From: Pseudomonas sp. DTU12.3
GTDB lineage: Bacteria > Pseudomonadota > Gammaproteobacteria > Pseudomonadales > Pseudomonadaceae
Length of the DNA: 64,000 nucleotides
Assembly (NCBI RefSeq): GCF_004124275.1
Contig: NZ_CP027218.1
Location: 2,297,501-2,361,500 of the forward strand
Direction: 5' to 3'
The notes beneath the pieces are model-generated. The model was not told the DNA's origin, did no database searches, and saw nothing but the letters and a program-made list of their open reading frames with translations. Position numbers and translations under genes: made by a program. Position 1 is the stretch's first letter. The number at the start of each line of letters is the position of its first letter. Below are positions 46,825-55,776 of the stretch, piece by piece.

Positions 46825-47433
46825 TCACCGTTTGCTTTTGATGATGGTGCCCAGGCCTTGCAGATAGGCCACCAGCGCGTCCATTTCGGTTTTGCCCTTC
46901 ACGGCATCCTTGGCCCCGGCGATGTCTTCGTCGGTGTAAGGGACGCCGAGCGTGCGCAACACTTCCATTTTCTTGGCGGTGTCTTTGCCGTCGAGCTTGT
47001 TTTCCACGAGGAACGGGTACGCCGGCATTTTCGACTCGGGCACGACGTTGCGCGGGTTGTACAAGTGCGCACGGTGCCAGTCATCGGAATAACGACCGCC
47101 GACACGGGCCAGATCCGGGCCGGTCCGCTTGGAACCCCACAGGAACGGGTGGTCCCAGACGCTTTCACCGGCAACCGAGTAGTGGCCGTAGCGTTCGGTT
47201 TCAGCGCGGAACGGACGGATCATCTGCGAGTGGCAGCCGACACAGCCGTTGGCGATGTAGATGTCGCGGCCTTCCAGTTCAAGGGCGGTGCGTGGCTTCA
47301 TGCCTTCGACCGGCTTGTTGGTGACGTCCTGGAAAAACAGCGGAACGATTTGGGTCAGGCCGCCAACACTGACGGCGATGACCATGAAGAAAGCCAGCAG
47401 GCCAATATTCTTCTCGACAGCTTCATGCTTCAT
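46825..47433 (-). CDS. ccoO1: cbb3 oxidase monohaem subunit CcoO, copy 1
   Basis: A 202-residue membrane-anchored cytochrome c with one helix (about 10-30) and one haem site, CVGCHSQM, followed by the conserved [14 protein letters not shown]. Its start overlaps the ccoN1 stop by one base. Confidence 0.95.
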   Translation of the reverse strand: MKHEAVEKNIGLLAFFMVIAVSVGGLTQIVPLFFQDVTNKPVEGMKPRTALELEGRDIYIANGCVGCHSQMIRPFRAETERYGHYSVAGESVWDHPFLWGSKRTGPDLARVGGRYSDDWHRAHLYNPRNVVPESKMPAYPFLVENKLDGKDTAKKMEVLRTLGVPYTDEDIAGAKDAVKGKTEMDALVAYLQGLGTIIKSKR

Positions 47434-48875
47434 CAGTGAGCTCCAACGACAGCGATCTGGGCAGCGGCTTCGGCTTCGGCCGGGTTCGAGGCGCGCACGG
47501 TGCGCCAGACGTTGTAAGCCATCAGGAACATGCCGCTGGCGAAGAAAGCCCCGCCCAGTGCACGGACGATGTAGCCCGGGTGGCTGGCCTGCAGCGCTTC
47601 AACGAACGAGTAGGTGAGGGTGCCGTCGTCGTTGATTGCACGCCACATCAGGCCCTGAGTGATGCCGTTGACCCACATCGAAGCGATGTACAGCACGGTG
47701 CCGATCGTCGCCAGCCAGAAGTGCGCGTTGATCAGGCCGACGCTGTGCATCTGCGCACGACCGAACAGTTTCGGGATCATGTGGTAGATCGCGCCGATCG
47801 AAATCATCGCCACCCAGCCGAGCGCGCCGGCGTGTACGTGGCCGATGGTCCAGTCGGTGTAGTGCGAAAGCGAGTTGACGGTCTTGATCGCCATCATCGG
47901 CCCTTCGAAGGTCGACATGCCGTAGAACGCCAGCGATACCACGAGGAAGCGCAGGATCGGGTCGGTGCGCAGCTTATGCCAGGCGCCCGACAGGGTCATC
48001 ATGCCGTTGATCATGCCGCCCCAGCTTGGCGCCAGCAGGATGATCGACATCGCCATGCCCAGCGATTGTGCCCAATCCGGCAGTGCGGTGTAGTGCAGGT
48101 GGTGCGGGCCGGCCCAGATGTACAGGGTGATCAGTGCCCAGAAGTGCACGATCGACAGGCGATAGGAGTAGATCGGACGTTCGGCCTGTTTCGGCACGAA
48201 GTAATACATCATCCCGAGGAAACCGGTGGTCAGGAAGAAGCCCACCGCGTTGTGGCCGTACCACCACTGGATCATCGCGTCGGTCGCACCGGCATAGGCC
48301 GAGTAGGACTTGAAGAAGCTGACTGGCAGGGAAGCGTGGTTGACGATGTGCAGCATCGCCGTGACGACGATGAATGCGCCGTAGAACCAGTTACCGACAT
48401 AGATGTGCTTGGTTTTGCGCTTGGTGATGGTGCCGAAGAACACCAGACCGTAGGTGACCCAGACAATCGCCAGCAAAATAGCCAGTGGCCATTCCAGTTC
48501 CGCGTATTCCTTGGTAGTGGTGTAACCCAGCGGCAAGGTAATGATTGCGCCGACGATCACCGCTTGCCAGCCCCAGAAGGTGAAGGCGGCGAGGCTGTCG
48601 GAAATCAGTCGCGTCTGGCAGGTTCGCTGCACGACATAGTAGGAAGTGGCAAACAGTGCACAACCACCGAAGGCGAAAATCACCAGGTTTGTGTGCAACG
48701 GGCGCAGGCGTCCAAAGCTCGTCCACGGCAGACCGAAGTTCAACTCCGGCCAGACCAGTTGCGAGGCGATGAAGACACCGAGCCCCATGCCAAGGATCCC
48801 CCAGACCACCGTCATGATGGCGAACTGGCGGACTACCTTATAGTTATAAGCAGTCGGACTGATTGCTGTGCTCAT
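47433..48875 (-). CDS. ccoN1: cbb3 oxidase catalytic subunit CcoN, copy 1
   Basis: A 480-residue haem-copper oxidase subunit with 12 membrane helices, reducing oxygen at low concentration. Conserved segments with the haem and CuB histidines are visible: [40 protein letters not shown] and [14 protein letters not shown]. Start [15 protein letters not shown]. First gene of the ccoNOQP-1 operon. Confidence 0.96.
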   Translation of the reverse strand: MSTAISPTAYNYKVVRQFAIMTVVWGILGMGLGVFIASQLVWPELNFGLPWTSFGRLRPLHTNLVIFAFGGCALFATSYYVVQRTCQTRLISDSLAAFTFWGWQAVIVGAIITLPLGYTTTKEYAELEWPLAILLAIVWVTYGLVFFGTITKRKTKHIYVGNWFYGAFIVVTAMLHIVNHASLPVSFFKSYSAYAGATDAMIQWWYGHNAVGFFLTTGFLGMMYYFVPKQAERPIYSYRLSIVHFWALITLYIWAGPHHLHYTALPDWAQSLGMAMSIILLAPSWGGMINGMMTLSGAWHKLRTDPILRFLVVSLAFYGMSTFEGPMMAIKTVNSLSHYTDWTIGHVHAGALGWVAMISIGAIYHMIPKLFGRAQMHSVGLINAHFWLATIGTVLYIASMWVNGITQGLMWRAINDDGTLTYSFVEALQASHPGYIVRALGGAFFASGMFLMAYNVWRTVRASNPAEAEAAAQIAVVGAH

Positions 48876-49356
48876 TCTAAGGTTCCACGGTTTGGGTGTT
48901 TTATTAGGATTAAAATCGGCCGCAAGTATGCAGAGAGCAGGGGGTCATTGCAACGCGCCATGACCTGGGTCAATGCTTTCCAACGCTGATTCTGCGGCCT
49001 TTCCATGCGCCGCGTAAGGACAAAATCAGCCTCGGACAAAATGTCGCAGCGGACGAAAAAAGCGAGGGGTTCAGGTGACTTGTAACGAGGTGTGTTCGAA
49101 CGGCCAGTTCGGCTGATGAATGGCAATCGGCGCGACAGCCGGTATCTACCGGCCTTTGCGGCGAGTCTGTCAGCCAATTCATCGAACACATCGCTCGGGG
49201 TCGACCTGGAACCGGCACGGGCCAGTCCGCATCGAGCAAGCGTAGACCCGAATCCGGGGAACCGAAAGGTGAGGGTGTTAAGGGGTGCGACAATGCGTCG
49301 CAAAGGGGCGGGATGCTGCCGCACCGAGAACGGTGCGGCAGATGTGTACGCAACGC
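48876..49356. other. Interval between the two cco operons, no gene seen
   Basis: About 480 bp holds the promoter region of ccoN1 and the tail of the ccoP2 transcript. An inverted repeat TGCCGCACCG/CGGTGCGGCA (49317-49326/49331-49340) lies 17 bp after the ccoP2 stop and may be its terminator, though without a T tract. The open frames here have no family features or ribosome sites. Confidence 0.6.
48960..48973 (-). promoter_or_regulatory. Weak Anr-like palindrome upstream of ccoN1
   Basis: The minus strand reads TTGACCCAGGTCAT, with a perfect TGACC/GGTCA core but a poor match to the right half of TTGAT-N4-ATCAA. It lies 85 bp upstream of ccoN1. In P. aeruginosa the first cco operon is expressed largely without Anr, which fits a weak site. 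Confidence 0.3.
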
Positions 49357-50310
49357 TTACTGCTTGTTGTCTTCAGTAATCAGTTTTTCTGTATTCAATC
49401 CATGTGACAAGCTGTACACATAGGCTGCTAGCAATTGCACTTTGTCATTGCCCAACAGCTCATTCTGCGCCGGCATGTGACCCTGACGACCATGGCGAAT
49501 GGTCTGCTCAAGTTGAGTCAGGCTGGTGCCATAGATAAATCCGGCCGGGTGCGTCAGATTCGGCGCACCCATGGCTTCAGTGCCGTGGCCGGTTGCCCCA
49601 TGACAGGCTACGCAAGTGGTGCTGAACGCTTGCTGTCCCGCTTGCAGGTCAGCCTTGCTGTCGGCCGGCAATGGCAGGCCGGCCAGTTCGTGACGCACAT
49701 ACGCGGCAACGTTTTTTACCCCGGCCTCACCCAATACTTCGCCCCAGGCCGGCATCGCCGCCATCCGGCCACCCATGATGGTGGTCTTGATGGTCTCGGC
49801 GTCGCCGCCCCAACGCCAGTCGCTGTCGGCGAGGTTAGGGAAACCGAATGCGCCCTTGGCGTCGGAGCCGTGGCACACCGAGCAGTTGGAGGCGAACAAG
49901 CGACCACCCATTTTCAACGCCTGCGGATCCTTCGCCACTTCCTCCAGCGGCATGGCGGCGAACTTGGCGAAGATCGGCCCGAACTTGGCGTCAGCCTTGC
50001 TCATTTCCTTTTCCCACTCGTGGACGCCGGTCCAGCCATCCTCGTAACCCGGCAGGATGCCTTTCCAGTTGCCCAGGCCCGGATAGAGGATCAGATAGCC
50101 CACAGAGAACACCAACGTGCCGGCGAACAGCATGAACCACCACTGCGGCAGCGGGTTGTCGTACTCCTCGATGCCATCGAAGCTGTGGCCCATGGTCTGG
50201 TCGACGCTGCCCTTGGTCTCGCCCCGGCGGGTGCCGATCAGCAGCCACGTCAGGCCGATCAGGCTGCCGATGGTCAGTACGCAGATCCACGTACTCCAGA
50301 AGGTGGTCAT
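49357..50310 (-). CDS. ccoP2: cbb3 cytochrome c oxidase subunit III CcoP, copy 2
   Basis: A 317-residue dihaem cytochrome c with two membrane helices and two haem sites (CSVCH and CVACH). It is close to copy 1 but lacks about 12 residues after [10 protein letters not shown] and differs in its second haem domain and tail. Overlaps ccoQ2 by 4 bp. Confidence 0.95.
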   Translation of the reverse strand: MTTFWSTWICVLTIGSLIGLTWLLIGTRRGETKGSVDQTMGHSFDGIEEYDNPLPQWWFMLFAGTLVFSVGYLILYPGLGNWKGILPGYEDGWTGVHEWEKEMSKADAKFGPIFAKFAAMPLEEVAKDPQALKMGGRLFASNCSVCHGSDAKGAFGFPNLADSDWRWGGDAETIKTTIMGGRMAAMPAWGEVLGEAGVKNVAAYVRHELAGLPLPADSKADLQAGQQAFSTTCVACHGATGHGTEAMGAPNLTHPAGFIYGTSLTQLEQTIRHGRQGHMPAQNELLGNDKVQLLAAYVYSLSHGLNTEKLITEDNKQ

Positions 50311-50522
50311 GGCCGGGTACTCCTTGGTTCAGGTGCTTGGGTTGTTTCAAATGCTGGGGTAGTTTCGGGCTGTGGCTCGTCGGCGAACGGCAACAAACGT
50401 GCTTCGGCGAATTCCGGCGTGCGCTTGCGGTTGAACACCCACAAGGTCAAACCAACGAAGGCGACGAACACCACGACCGTGCCGAGGCCGCGAATCAGGC
50501 CTGCACTCATTTCAAAGACCAT
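50307..50522 (-). CDS. ccoQ2: cbb3 oxidase subunit CcoQ, copy 2
   Basis: A 71-residue single-pass subunit ([20 protein letters not shown]). I chose the ATG at 50522, which follows AGAGGTGAGCACG, over the one four codons later. The longer open frame overlaps ccoO2 and is not real. The tail is longer and richer in Pro, Glu and Thr than in copy 1. Confidence 0.88.
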   Translation of the reverse strand: MVFEMSAGLIRGLGTVVVFVAFVGLTLWVFNRKRTPEFAEARLLPFADEPQPETTPAFETTQAPEPRSTRP

Positions 50523-50527
50523 CGTGC

Positions 50528-51136
50528 TCACCTCTTGCTCTTGATCGCAGTGCCGAGCACTTGCAGGTAGGAGACGAGCGCGTCCATTTCGGTCTTGCCC
50601 TTTAGGCTGGCCACCGCGCCGCTGATGTCGTCGTCGGTGTACGGCACGCCGAGGGTGCGCATGACTTTGAGCTTGGTTTCGGTGTGGCTGCTGTCGACCG
50701 CTTGCGTGACCAGCCATGGATAGGCCGGCATTTTCGATTCCGGTACGACGTTGCGCGGGTTGTACAGGTGCGCGCGGTGCCAGTCATCCGAGTAGCGCGC
50801 GCCGACCCGGGCCAGATCCGGTCCGGTACGTTTCGAACCCCAGAGAAACGGGTGATCCCAAACGCTTTCACCGGCCACCGAGTAGTGCCCGTAGCGTTCG
50901 GTTTCGGCGCGAAACGGCCGGATCATCTGCGAGTGGCAACCGACGCAGCCTTCGCGGATATAGATGTCACGGCCTTCCAGTTGCAGCGCGGTGTAGGGCT
51001 TCATGCCTTCGACCGGTTTGTTGGTGACGTCCTGGAAGAACAGCGGGACGATCTGGGTCAGGCCGCCGATGCTCACGGCAAACACCATGAGCAACATCAA
51101 CAGGCCGACGTTCTTTTCAATCGTTTCGTGTTTCAT
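50528..51136 (-). CDS. ccoO2: cbb3 oxidase monohaem subunit CcoO, copy 2
   Basis: A 202-residue membrane-anchored cytochrome c with the single haem site CVGCHSQM. It closely resembles copy 1, with differences mainly in the first helix and around residues 140-180. Ten bp after ccoN2. Confidence 0.95.
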   Translation of the reverse strand: MKHETIEKNVGLLMLLMVFAVSIGGLTQIVPLFFQDVTNKPVEGMKPYTALQLEGRDIYIREGCVGCHSQMIRPFRAETERYGHYSVAGESVWDHPFLWGSKRTGPDLARVGARYSDDWHRAHLYNPRNVVPESKMPAYPWLVTQAVDSSHTETKLKVMRTLGVPYTDDDISGAVASLKGKTEMDALVSYLQVLGTAIKSKR

Positions 51137-51146
51137 GGCGGACTCC

Positions 51147-52571
51147 TCAGGCCATCTGCGCGGCAGCGACGACGTCAGCAGGCTGCGAGGCCCGCACGGT
51201 GCGCCAGGTGTTGTAAGCCATCAGGAACATGCCGCTGAGGAAGATCGCCCCACCAATCAGCCGCACGACGAAGCCTGGGTGGCTGGCCACCAGGGTTTCG
51301 ACGAAGGAGTAGGTCAGCGTGCCGTCCTCGTTCACCGCGCGCCACATCAGGCCCTGAGCGATGCCGTTGACCCACATCGAAGCGATGTAGAGCACGGTGC
51401 CGATGGTCGCGAGCCAGAAGTGCGCATTGATCAAACCGACGCTGTGCATCTGCGCTTTGCCGAAGATTTTCGGGATCATGTGGTACAGCGCGCCGATCGA
51501 GATCATCGCCACCCAACCGAGGGCGCCAGCGTGTACGTGGCCGATGGTCCAGTCGGTGTAGTGGGAGAGGGCGTTGACCGTTTTGATGGCCATCATCGGA
51601 CCTTCGAAGGTCGACATGCCGTAAAACGCCAGCGACACCACGAGGAAGCGCAGGATCGGGTCGCTGCGCAACTTATGCCACGCGCCCGAAAGAGTCATCA
51701 TGCCGTTGATCATGCCGCCCCAGCTCGGTGCCAGCAGAATCAGCGACATCACCATGCCCAGCGACTGCGCCCAATCCGGCAGCGCGGTGTAGTGCAAGTG
51801 GTGCGGGCCGGCCCAGATGTACAGGGTGATCAACGCCCAGAAGTGCACGATCGACAGACGATACGAATACACCGGACGTTCGGCCTGTTTCGGCACGAAG
51901 TAGTACATCATCCCGAGGAAACCGGCGGTGAGGAAAAAGCCTACGGCGTTGTGGCCGTACCACCATTGCACCATCGCGTCGGTTGCACCGGCGTACACCG
52001 AGTAGGACTTGGTGAAACTCACCGGCAACTCAAGGTTGTTGACGATGTGCAGAATCGCCACGGTGATGATGAACGCGCCGAAGAACCAGTTGCCCACATA
52101 GATGTGCTTGGTCTTGCGCTGCATGATCGTGCCGAAGAACACGATCGCGTAGGCGACCCAGACGATGGTGATCAGAATGTCGATCGGCCATTCCAGCTCG
52201 GCGTATTCCTTGGAGCTGGTGTAACCCAGTGGCAGGCTGATGGCTGCCAGCAGGATCACCAGTTGCCAGCCCCAGAAACAGAACGCGGCGATTTTTGGCG
52301 CAAACAATCGGGTCTGGCAGGTGCGTTGCACCGAGTAGAACGAACTGGCGAACAGCGCACAGCCGCCGAACGCGAAGATCACCGCGTTGGTGTGCAGCGG
52401 GCGCAGACGGCCGAAACTGGTCCAGGGCAAATTGAAGTTGAGTTCGGGCCAGACCAATTGGGCCGCGAGAAAAACCCCGAGCCCCATGCCGACGATGCCC
52501 CACACCACCGTCATAATGGCGAATTGGCGGACCACCTTGTAGTTGTAGGCGGTACTGATAGAAGTGTTCAT
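51147..52571 (-). CDS. ccoN2: cbb3 oxidase catalytic subunit CcoN, copy 2
   Basis: A 474-residue catalytic subunit with the same histidine-bearing segments as copy 1. I placed the start at [14 protein letters not shown]; the longer frame extends into the intergenic region. A perfect Anr box lies 121 bp upstream, inside the divergent hydrolase gene, so this is the expected low-oxygen-induced operon. Confidence 0.95.
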   Translation of the reverse strand: MNTSISTAYNYKVVRQFAIMTVVWGIVGMGLGVFLAAQLVWPELNFNLPWTSFGRLRPLHTNAVIFAFGGCALFASSFYSVQRTCQTRLFAPKIAAFCFWGWQLVILLAAISLPLGYTSSKEYAELEWPIDILITIVWVAYAIVFFGTIMQRKTKHIYVGNWFFGAFIITVAILHIVNNLELPVSFTKSYSVYAGATDAMVQWWYGHNAVGFFLTAGFLGMMYYFVPKQAERPVYSYRLSIVHFWALITLYIWAGPHHLHYTALPDWAQSLGMVMSLILLAPSWGGMINGMMTLSGAWHKLRSDPILRFLVVSLAFYGMSTFEGPMMAIKTVNALSHYTDWTIGHVHAGALGWVAMISIGALYHMIPKIFGKAQMHSVGLINAHFWLATIGTVLYIASMWVNGIAQGLMWRAVNEDGTLTYSFVETLVASHPGFVVRLIGGAIFLSGMFLMAYNTWRTVRASQPADVVAAAQMA

Positions 52572-52666
52572 GGTTCCCCATCCACGGTTCAGCCGAAGTG
52601 AGCGCGCGCAAAACACGCGGCGAATCCTTCGTCTGGAGTTATAGGCAGACTAAAAGCGAGGCAAGC

Positions 52667-53347
52667 ATGGACAAACAGCACAAGGCCAGTATTGACGGGG
52701 ATCAATGGGCGCAGTGCGTGCGTGATCATGGGTGGCTTTGGGATGCCGCATCGGGCGAGGCTTCGGCGACGTTGATCCTTGCTCATGGTGCTGGTGCGCC
52801 CATGGACAGTGACTGGATGAACGACATGGCTGGGCGCCTTGCCGGGCTGGGTATCAACGTGTTGCGGTTTGAGTTTCCTTATATGGCGCAGCGGCGGGTT
52901 GATGGGGTGAAGCGGCCGCCGAATCCTGCTGCGAAACTGCAGGAATGTTGGCGTGAGGTGTTTGCTGAAGTGCGACGTCATGTCACTGGGGTTTTGGCCA
53001 TTGGCGGGAAGTCGATGGGGGGGCGGATGGCGAGTCTTTTGGCTGACGAATTGGGCGTTGATGCGTTGGTGTGTCTGGGGTATCCGTTTTATGCGGTGGG
53101 GAAGCCGGAGAAGCCTCGGGTTGAGCATTTGGCTGGGTTGAAGACGCGGACGTTGATTGTGCAGGGGGAGCGGGATGCGCTGGGTAATCGTGAGGCTGTC
53201 GGGGCTTACATCTTGTCACCGAGTATTGAGGTGGTTTGGCTGGTAGCGGGGGATCATGATTTGAAGCCGTTGAAGGTTTCGGGGTTTACGCATGAGCAGC
53301 ATTTGGCCAGCGCTGCGCAGAAAGTAGCCGAGTTTCTCAAGGGTTAA
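52667..53347 (+). CDS. Alpha/beta hydrolase family protein
   Basis: A 226-residue cytoplasmic hydrolase of the small alpha/beta type (KANL3/Tex30-like). LILAHGAGAPMDSDWM is the oxyanion loop region, the nucleophile elbow is GGKSMGG (Ser at about 125), and the later Asp and His lie in VQGERDALG and AGDHDLKP. Start chosen at MDKQHKAS after GAGGCAAGC. The substrate is unknown. Codons 9-14 contain the Anr box of the divergent ccoN2. Codon use is less GC-biased (many GTT, TTG and GGG) than in the neighbours. Confidence 0.85.
   Translation: MDKQHKASIDGDQWAQCVRDHGWLWDAASGEASATLILAHGAGAPMDSDWMNDMAGRLAGLGINVLRFEFPYMAQRRVDGVKRPPNPAAKLQECWREVFAEVRRHVTGVLAIGGKSMGGRMASLLADELGVDALVCLGYPFYAVGKPEKPRVEHLAGLKTRTLIVQGERDALGNREAVGAYILSPSIEVVWLVAGDHDLKPLKVSGFTHEQHLASAAQKVAEFLKG
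52692..52705 (-). promoter_or_regulatory. Anr box of ccoN2, inside the hydrolase coding sequence
   Basis: TTGACGGGGATCAA fits TTGAY-N4-ATCAA fully. It is 121 bp upstream of ccoN2 and 25 bp inside the divergent hydrolase gene. Confidence 0.8.
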
Positions 53348-53380
53348 CCGAGATTCTGATCTCCATGGAGATCGGCTCCC

Positions 53381-53423
53381 TTTCCCCCTCGCCCCCTTGG
53401 GGGAGAGGGCTGGGGTGAGGGGG
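53381..53423. repeat. Repeat of the CTCACCCCAGCCCTCTCCC family
   Basis: A compact palindrome of the same family as at 41379-41529, directly after the hydrolase gene. Confidence 0.75.
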
Positions 53424-53475
53424 ATCGATTTCAGCTGCGACATATATTTTGAGTACATATCCATTGCTGCGGTAA

Positions 53476-53740
53476 CGGCTTCTTAGGGTTTCGCCCTTAC
53501 GGCGACTCACTTTTTTACAAGCGCCTAAAAAAGTAAGCAAAAAACGCTTGCTCCTACGTACGGCCCGCTCGCTAAGGCTCGGGGTTCCTTCGCTCCGGGA
53601 TCGATCCGAGCGCAGCGCCTACGGTTTGCTTCGCTGCACCTCCTCTCGCTGTGTTTGGCTGCGCCAAACGGTCGCTGCGCTCCCACGCCCGGATCAATCC
53701 CTCCACTCAGCCTTCCGACGTCGCCCGTGGATCAAGATCA
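53476..53740. repeat. Probable dispersed non-coding repeat
   Basis: The GGTAACGGCTTCTTAGGGTT onset, the AAAAAAGTAAGCAAAAAACG segment and the GC-rich remainder resemble an intergenic repeat I recall from many Pseudomonas genomes. Frames through it have no gene-like features. With the REP fragments after it, it fills 53348-54068. Confidence 0.45.
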
Positions 53741-53799
53741 AAAGCGGTACTCGAGCTAGCGCTCATTGTTGAGTGGTGCGGCTGCGCCGCGAGTTTCAT

Positions 53800-54010
53800 G
53801 TAGGAGCTGCCGCAGGCTGCGATCTTTTGATCTCGCTTTTCGTAGGAGCAGAGCTTGCTCGCGAAGGCGGCCTGCCAGCCGACCAATCTCTCGCTGATGC
53901 ACCCGGCCCTACTGTAGGAGTGAGCCTGCTCGCGATAGCGACCTACCAGCCGACCAATTTCTTACAGACTGCATGCAATCCCTGTGGGAGCTGGCTTGCC
54001 AGCGATGGCG
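53800..54010. repeat. Cluster of degenerate REP units
   Basis: A single GTAGGAGCTGCCGCAGGCTG unit (53800-53833) is followed by three diverged GTAGGAG...CTTGCTCGCGA-type units (about 53842-54010). Some have CAGCCGACCAAT between them. Marks the left edge of the accessory island. Confidence 0.7.
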
Positions 54011-54068
54011 GCCTGACGAACAACACCAAAACATCAGAGCAACTTCCCGCTTTTTCTTTGAGTACAAC

Positions 54069-54488
54069 TCACCGCTCATCAATGTCCGGAAAGAAGATCC
54101 TGCCAACGACCCAAGGCTCAACGATCTCGCAATGTACGGTGCGCAAAAAAGATCCCCACTCGCTTCGGTTATGAGCATCCGGGCCGGTGATTGTCAGTAG
54201 CAGGTACTCATCCCGAAAGGCGTCATAGGCGTAGATCAGCCAAAAGTCATTGTCAGCATCATCAACCAATGCTGTGCGGTAATACTGACGATTGATTTTT
54301 TCCCATCGAGCCTGCAGTGCCTGACTACTGGCCAGGTGAATATGATGCATATCGTTCAGATCGAGTCGTTCGTCTCGCCCAAAAATTGCGGGTAATTCAT
54401 CGCAGATTTTGTAGTTGTAGAAGTGTGCCGCGAAGTTTTTCCAGTTATTGATTTGTTCAAAAAGTGTGGAAATTTTGATGGCTGGCAT
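54069..54488 (-). CDS. YafO-like toxin (probable ribosome-dependent mRNA interferase)
   Basis: A 139-residue protein whose middle part matches YafO as I recall it: a Y-K...LP-IFGRD segment at 26-39 and HIHLA at 48-52, then an aromatic-rich second half (NDFWLIYAYDAF, EYLLLTITGPDAHNR). YafO cleaves mRNA on translating ribosomes. It lies 6 bp after a 48-residue gene that is probably its antitoxin. That partner does not look like the usual YafN (Phd fold). Family assignment rests on motif pattern and length (E. coli YafO has 132). Confidence 0.7.
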   Translation of the reverse strand: MPAIKISTLFEQINNWKNFAAHFYNYKICDELPAIFGRDERLDLNDMHHIHLASSQALQARWEKINRQYYRTALVDDADNDFWLIYAYDAFRDEYLLLTITGPDAHNRSEWGSFLRTVHCEIVEPWVVGRIFFPDIDER

Positions 54489-54494
54489 CCAGGC

Positions 54495-54641
54495 CTACTT
54501 TGTAAAAGGTAGCCTGCCAGTGATCACAAATTTATCGAACACTTTCTGCCCATCACGCGCGGCTTGCCGAACATCAAGGAATGTCAGTTCATCACGGACA
54601 TCTTTTTTGTCGGGTTTGTCGGTTTTTCGGGTGGTGGCCAT
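54495..54641 (-). CDS. Small antitoxin-like protein, partner of the YafO-like toxin
   Basis: A 48-residue protein: a charged N-terminal part (RKTDKPDKKD) followed by LTFLDVRQAARDGQKVFDKF. The ATG at 54641 is preceded by GGAGG at good spacing; longer starts lack a ribosome site. The order small gene-toxin with a 6-bp gap suits an antitoxin. A second, diverged copy lies at 56187-56321 without a toxin. I recognise no known antitoxin family. Confidence 0.55.
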   Translation of the reverse strand: MATTRKTDKPDKKDVRDELTFLDVRQAARDGQKVFDKFVITGRLPFTK

Positions 54642-54915
54642 CGGAGCCTCCGAAGGATGTGTATTCATGCTGACCAGCTTATGTGAATTAATTTTGAGCG
54701 GCAAACAGTAGAACCCTGCTCAGAGATGGGCAAGTCGGCGGATTCTGATCGAGTTGTAGGACATGGAACGCAGATGTGTAGGCACTGAAATATCGTCATT
54801 TGATGGATGCGATGGCGCGGGATGCATTTTCAGGTTGAGCGATTTGGTCTAATCGTTTCAGAAAACGGGTTGAACATTTTCGGCATTTCGCGTTGTTAAA
54901 CATGATTGCTGATAG

Positions 54916-55041
54916 ATGTTTAAATTACACAAACCGTTACGCCACAAGCCCTACAATGCCTTGCGCCGTTACCTACGCGTACGCCAGAATCCGCCGGCAT
55001 ACACGACCATGGCTCGGGCTATATCGTTTCCCTGTCACTGA
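54916..55041 (+). CDS. Possible 41-residue leader ORF
   Basis: A basic ORF (MFKLHKPLRHKPYNALRRYL onwards) ending in the RNA target hairpin. It is kept in copy 2, where it stays open to 84 residues because the stop is lost. The nearly identical DNA between copies also fits conservation of an RNA, and there is no clear ribosome site, so coding is uncertain. Confidence 0.3.
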   Translation: MFKLHKPLRHKPYNALRRYLRVRQNPPAYTTMARAISFPCH

Positions 55042-55078
55042 AAATCAGTGATCGGGTTTGGTAGCCCGTCTGTAATAG
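55015..55078 (+). promoter_or_regulatory. Upstream target region a1-b1 of the C4-type RNA, copy 1
   Basis: Outer stem CGGGCTA/TAGCCCG (55015-55021/55062-55068) and inner hairpin TCACTG/CAGTGA (55035-55040/55046-55051). Site a1 (TTGGTAG, 55058-55064) is complementary to a' of the RNA. Site b1 (CTGTAATAG, 55070-55078) pairs with b' over 9 bp with one G-U. Confidence 0.75.
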
Positions 55079-55127
55079 TTGTATGGCGACACCTTCTGCA
55101 GCCTCTTTTTTGCGGCTTGCTTTATAT

Positions 55128-55207
55128 GGTGGTCATGCGGGGGGCTCTTTCGAGAGCGCCGGGTTTCCTATTGCAGCCGGTCTACCAACCCGCGTATGGC
55201 CGCCACC
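55128..55207 (+). ncRNA. C4-type antisense RNA, copy 1
   Basis: An 80-nt element. The base stem is GGTGG/CCACC (55128-55132/55203-55207), then a CCG bulge on the 3' side, then seven more pairs (55133-55139 with 55193-55199). Inside are a UUCG-capped hairpin GCTCT/AGAGC (55144-55157), b' (TCCTATTGCAG, 55166-55176) and a' (CTACCAA, 55182-55188). Size and the a'/b' layout match phage P1 C4 RNA (about 77 nt), which is cut from the 5' part of the mRNA it represses. Here b' pairs with the ribosome-binding site of gene A1. Confidence 0.78.
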
Positions 55208-55253
55208 CTCGTTTGGTAGCGAGAAGTGACGGCTCCTGAAACTGCGATAGGAG
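55208..55253 (+). promoter_or_regulatory. Downstream target region a2-b2 at the gene A1 start, copy 1
   Basis: Site a2 (TTGGTAG, 55213-55219) lies in the loop of a CTCG/CGAG hairpin. Site b2 (CTGCGATAGGA, 55242-55252) pairs with b' over 11 bp with one G-U and covers the AGGAG Shine-Dalgarno (55249-55253) of gene A1. Binding would block translation. Confidence 0.75.
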
Positions 55254-55261
55254 CTTCACTC

Positions 55262-55627
55262 ATGTTCAAAGCCACGCCAAATCCCCCGGATACCGATCCG
55301 ATCCCGTACGACCCAACCCTCGAACCTCAAAAGTTAAGAGAAGCGACCGACCGCGCCATCAACTTCTATCTCAACCCTGGTTCACTCAAGCTTTCAATCC
55401 CTTCCCGCAAGACCAGCAAGATTTTCCTCGTCGGCCCCACCGTGGACGAAGAAACACTGCTCGTAGAAGCCTGCGAATCGTTAGCCGCTGCCAGCGACAT
55501 GGCCCGCGATATCGGCGACGTCATCGACAACACACAACGCCGGACCATGTTGATGCTGCATCAGGTGATCATGCTGAGTGAGCTGATGGTCAATCGAGTC
55601 CTGGATAGCCGCCGCTTGCCGCACTAG
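55262..55627 (+). CDS. DUF6124-type small protein A1
   Basis: A 121-residue cytoplasmic protein of a family I recall only from Pseudomonas as DUF6124. The core has KLREATDRAINFYLNP, then VDEETLLVEACESLAAA and a helical QVIMLSELMVNRVLD. Function unknown. Paralogous to B1. Start at MFKATPNPPDTD, 8 bp after AGGAG, which is the b2 target of the C4-type RNA. A REP pair separates it from B1. Confidence 0.75.
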   Translation: MFKATPNPPDTDPIPYDPTLEPQKLREATDRAINFYLNPGSLKLSIPSRKTSKIFLVGPTVDEETLLVEACESLAAASDMARDIGDVIDNTQRRTMLMLHQVIMLSELMVNRVLDSRRLPH

Positions 55628-55647
55628 CAAACTCGCCGCGGTCCCCT

Positions 55648-55735
55648 GTAGGAGCTGCCGCAGGCTGCGATCTTTTGATCTGTTTTTTTCAATCAAAGAC
55701 AAGATCAAAAGATCGCAGCCTGCGGCAGCTCCTAC
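55648..55735. repeat. Paired REP palindrome between genes A1 and B1
   Basis: GTAGGAGCTGCCGCAGGCTG arm and its inverse around a 20-bp loop. The matching pair in copy 2 is at 58471-58558. Confidence 0.88.
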
Positions 55736-55776
55736 AGGGTGTCATTCTTTCGCAGTGTCTTGAGGAGTTTCAGTTG

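Noticed and set aside
48872-49379. Overlapping frames between the two cco operons
   Set aside because: No ribosome sites or recognisable features; best read as promoter and terminator space.
53548-53772. Frame in the dispersed repeat at 53.5 kb
   Set aside because: Part of a non-coding repeat; codon pattern and composition not gene-like.
54642-54704. Longer start for the 48-residue antitoxin-like protein
   Set aside because: Upstream codons lack a ribosome site, while GGAGG precedes the ATG at 54641.
55048-55239. A 63-codon frame through the C4-type RNA of copy 1
   Set aside because: The sequence is explained by paired stems and complementary segments; the frame is not kept in copy 2.
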